A DNA stretch of 7,340 nucleotides from Thiotrichaceae bacterium. GTDB lineage: Bacteria > Pseudomonadota > Gammaproteobacteria > Thiotrichales > Thiotrichaceae. The notes below the pieces were generated by a model. That model saw nothing but the letters and a program-made list of their open reading frames with translations, was not told where the DNA came from and did no database searches. Positions 6,419 through 7,340 of this stretch are shown here, in pieces. The position numbers and the translations under genes are program-made. The stretch covers positions 1-7,340 of the forward strand of contig JALWYT010000099.1 of NCBI GenBank assembly GCA_026992705.1, written 5' to 3'. Numbering within the stretch: position 1 is the stretch's first letter; every line of letters begins with the position of its first letter.

Positions 6419-6442
6419 TGTCACTTATTGACGACAGTGTCA
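6419..6442. promoter_or_regulatory. Possible PilR enhancer sites (TGTC motifs)
   Basis: TGTCA occurs at 6419-6423 and again at 6438-6442, 19 nt apart. The second lies in the 9-bp palindrome GACAGTGTC (6433-6441), which also gives CTGTC on the minus strand. The motifs lie roughly 105-127 nt upstream of the predicted pilA start, a suitable distance for an activator of sigma-54. The published PilR site has a C/GTGTC core. This is a motif-level guess. Confidence 0.35.
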
Positions 6443-6627
6443 CCTCCGATTTGATTTACTGCTTTTCTTTTTCAAGATTGCTAATTTTTTATTACATCAT
6501 TGTTCTTCTTAGCTTCTACGTTGCCTAAAGCTTTAAGTACTTCTAGCTGCAATTGCTCAATTTAACACCAACTTATATTACCAATTCACAAATTATCTAA
6601 ATTCTATTCTCCATCTCAATAGAGAGG

Positions 6628-6687
6628 GTGTATTTCTTACTGATTCATATTATTATTCGGAGCTATTTTTCTTTAAGAAAGCTCTAA
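6628..6687 (+). other. Possible branched-chain leader peptide frame
   Basis: A frame opening with GTG at 6628 encodes 19 residues, VYFLLIHIIIRSYFSLRKL, and ends TAA followed at once by TAG. It has four Ile and four Leu, including three ATT codons in a row (6649-6657), just before a hairpin and 41 nt before the acetolactate synthase start. Leader peptides rich in regulated codons control ilv operons by attenuation in enterobacteria. Against it: no ATG, a purine stretch GAGAGG that directly touches the GTG, and T-rich sequence that favours Ile and Leu codons by chance. Confidence 0.25.
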
Positions 6688-6692
6688 TAGCT
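6660..6692 (+). promoter_or_regulatory. Overlapping hairpins before the acetolactate synthase gene
   Basis: TTTC (6668-6671) pairs with GAAA (6677-6680) around a 5-nt loop. The outer stem has two exclusive choices: GAGCT (6660-6664) with AGCTC (6680-6684), or a perfect 7-bp AGCTATT (6661-6667) with AATAGCT (6686-6692). The second is followed by TACTTTTCT, a mediocre U-tract. The competing stems suggest an attenuator, but no experiment or alignment supports it. Confidence 0.3.
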
Positions 6693-6730
6693 TACTTTTC
6701 TAACCCACACCTATGATTTTGGAGAAGATT

Positions 6731-7340
6731 GTGAAATTAACCGGTGCCGAGATATTCATAGAGTGTCTAAAGGCAGAAGGTGTTGATACGATTTTTGGTT
6801 ATCCTGGTGGAGCTGTTCTACATTTATACGATGAGCTTCACAAGCATGCCAATTCGATACGACATATCCTGACTAGACACGAACAGGGGGCAGTTCATGC
6901 TGCTGAAGGTTACGCAAAGTCAACGGATAAGCCAGGTGTGGTGATTGTAACATCTGGTCCAGGTGCAACGAATGCGGTAACAGGAATTGCAGATGCTTAT
7001 ATGGACTCTGTGCCACTTGTCGTGTTTACAGGGCAAGTTCCCCGTGCCTTAATTGGCAATGATGCTTTCCAAGAGGTTGATATTGTTGGTATTACTCGCC
7101 CCTGCGTAAAGCATAATTTCTTGGTAACAAGGGTTGAGGATTTTGCCGCAACGATAAAAAAAGCCTTCCATATTGCGACAACAGGTCGCCCTGGTCCTGT
7201 TTTGATTGATTTCCCTAAAGACCTCGGCTTGCTTAAAACAGAGTTTCATTACCCTACGGTTGACGAGCTTAAAATGCGGTCTTATCAGCCTAATGTTAAG
7301 GGGAATAAGCGACAGATTAAAAAAGCGGTTGAGCTTATTC
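6731..7340 (+). CDS. ilvI: Acetolactate synthase large subunit, N-terminal part
   Basis: Partial: 203 codons, cut by the right edge (full family length is about 570). The enzyme uses thiamine diphosphate to join two pyruvates, or pyruvate and 2-ketobutyrate, in the first shared step of valine, leucine and isoleucine synthesis. The N-terminal ThDP-binding domain is clear: GYPGGAV (23-29), catalytic Glu51 in RHEQGAVHAAEGYA, SGPGATNAVTGIADAYMDSVPLV (75-97 region), DAFQE (111-115) and TGRPGPVLIDFPKD (151-164). It follows E. coli IlvI closely, including MRSY..... near the edge, but ilvB-type naming is also possible. I chose GTG 6731 because GGAG lies 6 nt upstream and the protein then starts KLTGAEIF as in homologues. 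An in-frame ATG at 6713 would add six residues and has no ribosome binding site. A small-subunit gene (ilvH) would be expected just past the window. Confidence 0.95.
   Translation, partial: MKLTGAEIFIECLKAEGVDTIFGYPGGAVLHLYDELHKHANSIRHILTRHEQGAVHAAEGYAKSTDKPGVVIVTSGPGATNAVTGIADAYMDSVPLVVFTGQVPRALIGNDAFQEVDIVGITRPCVKHNFLVTRVEDFAATIKKAFHIATTGRPGPVLIDFPKDLGLLKTEFHYPTVDELKMRSYQPNVKGNKRQIKKAVELI

Larger units (their letters stand above)
6244..6730. other. Divergent pilA / acetolactate synthase intergenic region
   Basis: These 487 bp between two divergent starts are AT-rich and contain no convincing protein gene. The pilA side (6244-6342) holds the ribosome binding site, a leader of about 70 nt and the sigma-54 promoter. 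An AT-rich tract (6343-6410) and TGTC motifs (6419-6442) follow. The rest (6443-6730) is the leader side of the acetolactate synthase gene, with a weak promoter candidate (TTGCTC 6553-6558, 17 nt, TATTAC 6576-6581) and a structured segment at 6660-6692. A 15-codon ATG frame at 6322-6369 overlaps the sigma-54 promoter and is not considered a gene. Confidence 0.6.

Noticed and set aside
6713..6730. ATG 6713 as start of acetolactate synthase
   Set aside because: It is in frame, but no Shine-Dalgarno precedes it, while GGAG sits 6 nt before GTG 6731, where homologues begin.
7049..7249. 66-codon minus-strand frame
   Set aside because: It is antisense to the acetolactate synthase coding region, which has intact family motifs throughout.
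1..7340. CRISPR arrays, tRNA or rRNA genes, insertion sequences, phage or defence genes
   Set aside because: I saw no spaced direct repeats, tRNA-like cloverleaf with CCA end, rRNA signature, terminal inverted repeats with a transposase, or defence-family motif on either strand.

Overview
The window looks like chromosomal DNA from a low- to moderate-GC gammaproteobacterium. Four things point that way: a complete LolCDE-type lipoprotein exporter, a short-leader type IVa pilin with a sigma-54 promoter, a PyrF of the E. coli type, and an IlvI/IlvB-type acetolactate synthase. A Thiotrichales- or Beggiatoa-like lineage is a guess from style and base composition only. I saw no rRNA, tRNA, CRISPR array, insertion sequence or phage gene.

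Layout, left to right. Positions 1-481 contain no gene I can defend, only a possible C-terminal tail running off the left edge (1-114, + strand) and weak broken-looking frames on the minus strand. Positions 482-3663 are a three-gene minus-strand operon, transcribed right to left: two LolC/LolE-family permeases, then the LolD ATPase. Each junction is an 8-nt stop/start overlap. Divergent from it, at 3753-4037 on the plus strand, is a small secreted protein of unknown function. It converges on pyrF (4051-4740, minus strand).

Next comes a type IV pilus pair on the minus strand: the major pilin pilA (5671-6243) and, beyond a GC-rich hairpin, a TfpX/TfpZ-family pilin accessory membrane protein (4813-5565). 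Upstream of pilA is a well-matched sigma-54 promoter (6325-6342), with PilR-like TGTC motifs about 100 bp further upstream. The accessory gene is strikingly AT-rich compared with the lol genes.

The right end (6731-7340, + strand) is the first 203 codons of the large subunit of acetolactate synthase. It is divergent from pilA across a 487-bp AT-rich intergenic region that also holds a possible attenuator-like leader (speculative).

The genes fall into three functional groups. The Lol operon extracts lipoproteins from the inner membrane for delivery to the outer membrane. The pilin pair supplies the pilus fibre subunit and a factor probably needed for its stability or assembly. pyrF and the acetolactate synthase gene are housekeeping biosynthesis (UMP and branched-chain amino acids). 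No clearly novel system is visible. The points most worth a second look are the duplicated permeases with identical overlaps, the sigma-54/enhancer arrangement, the AT-rich pilin accessory cassette, and the possible ilv leader.
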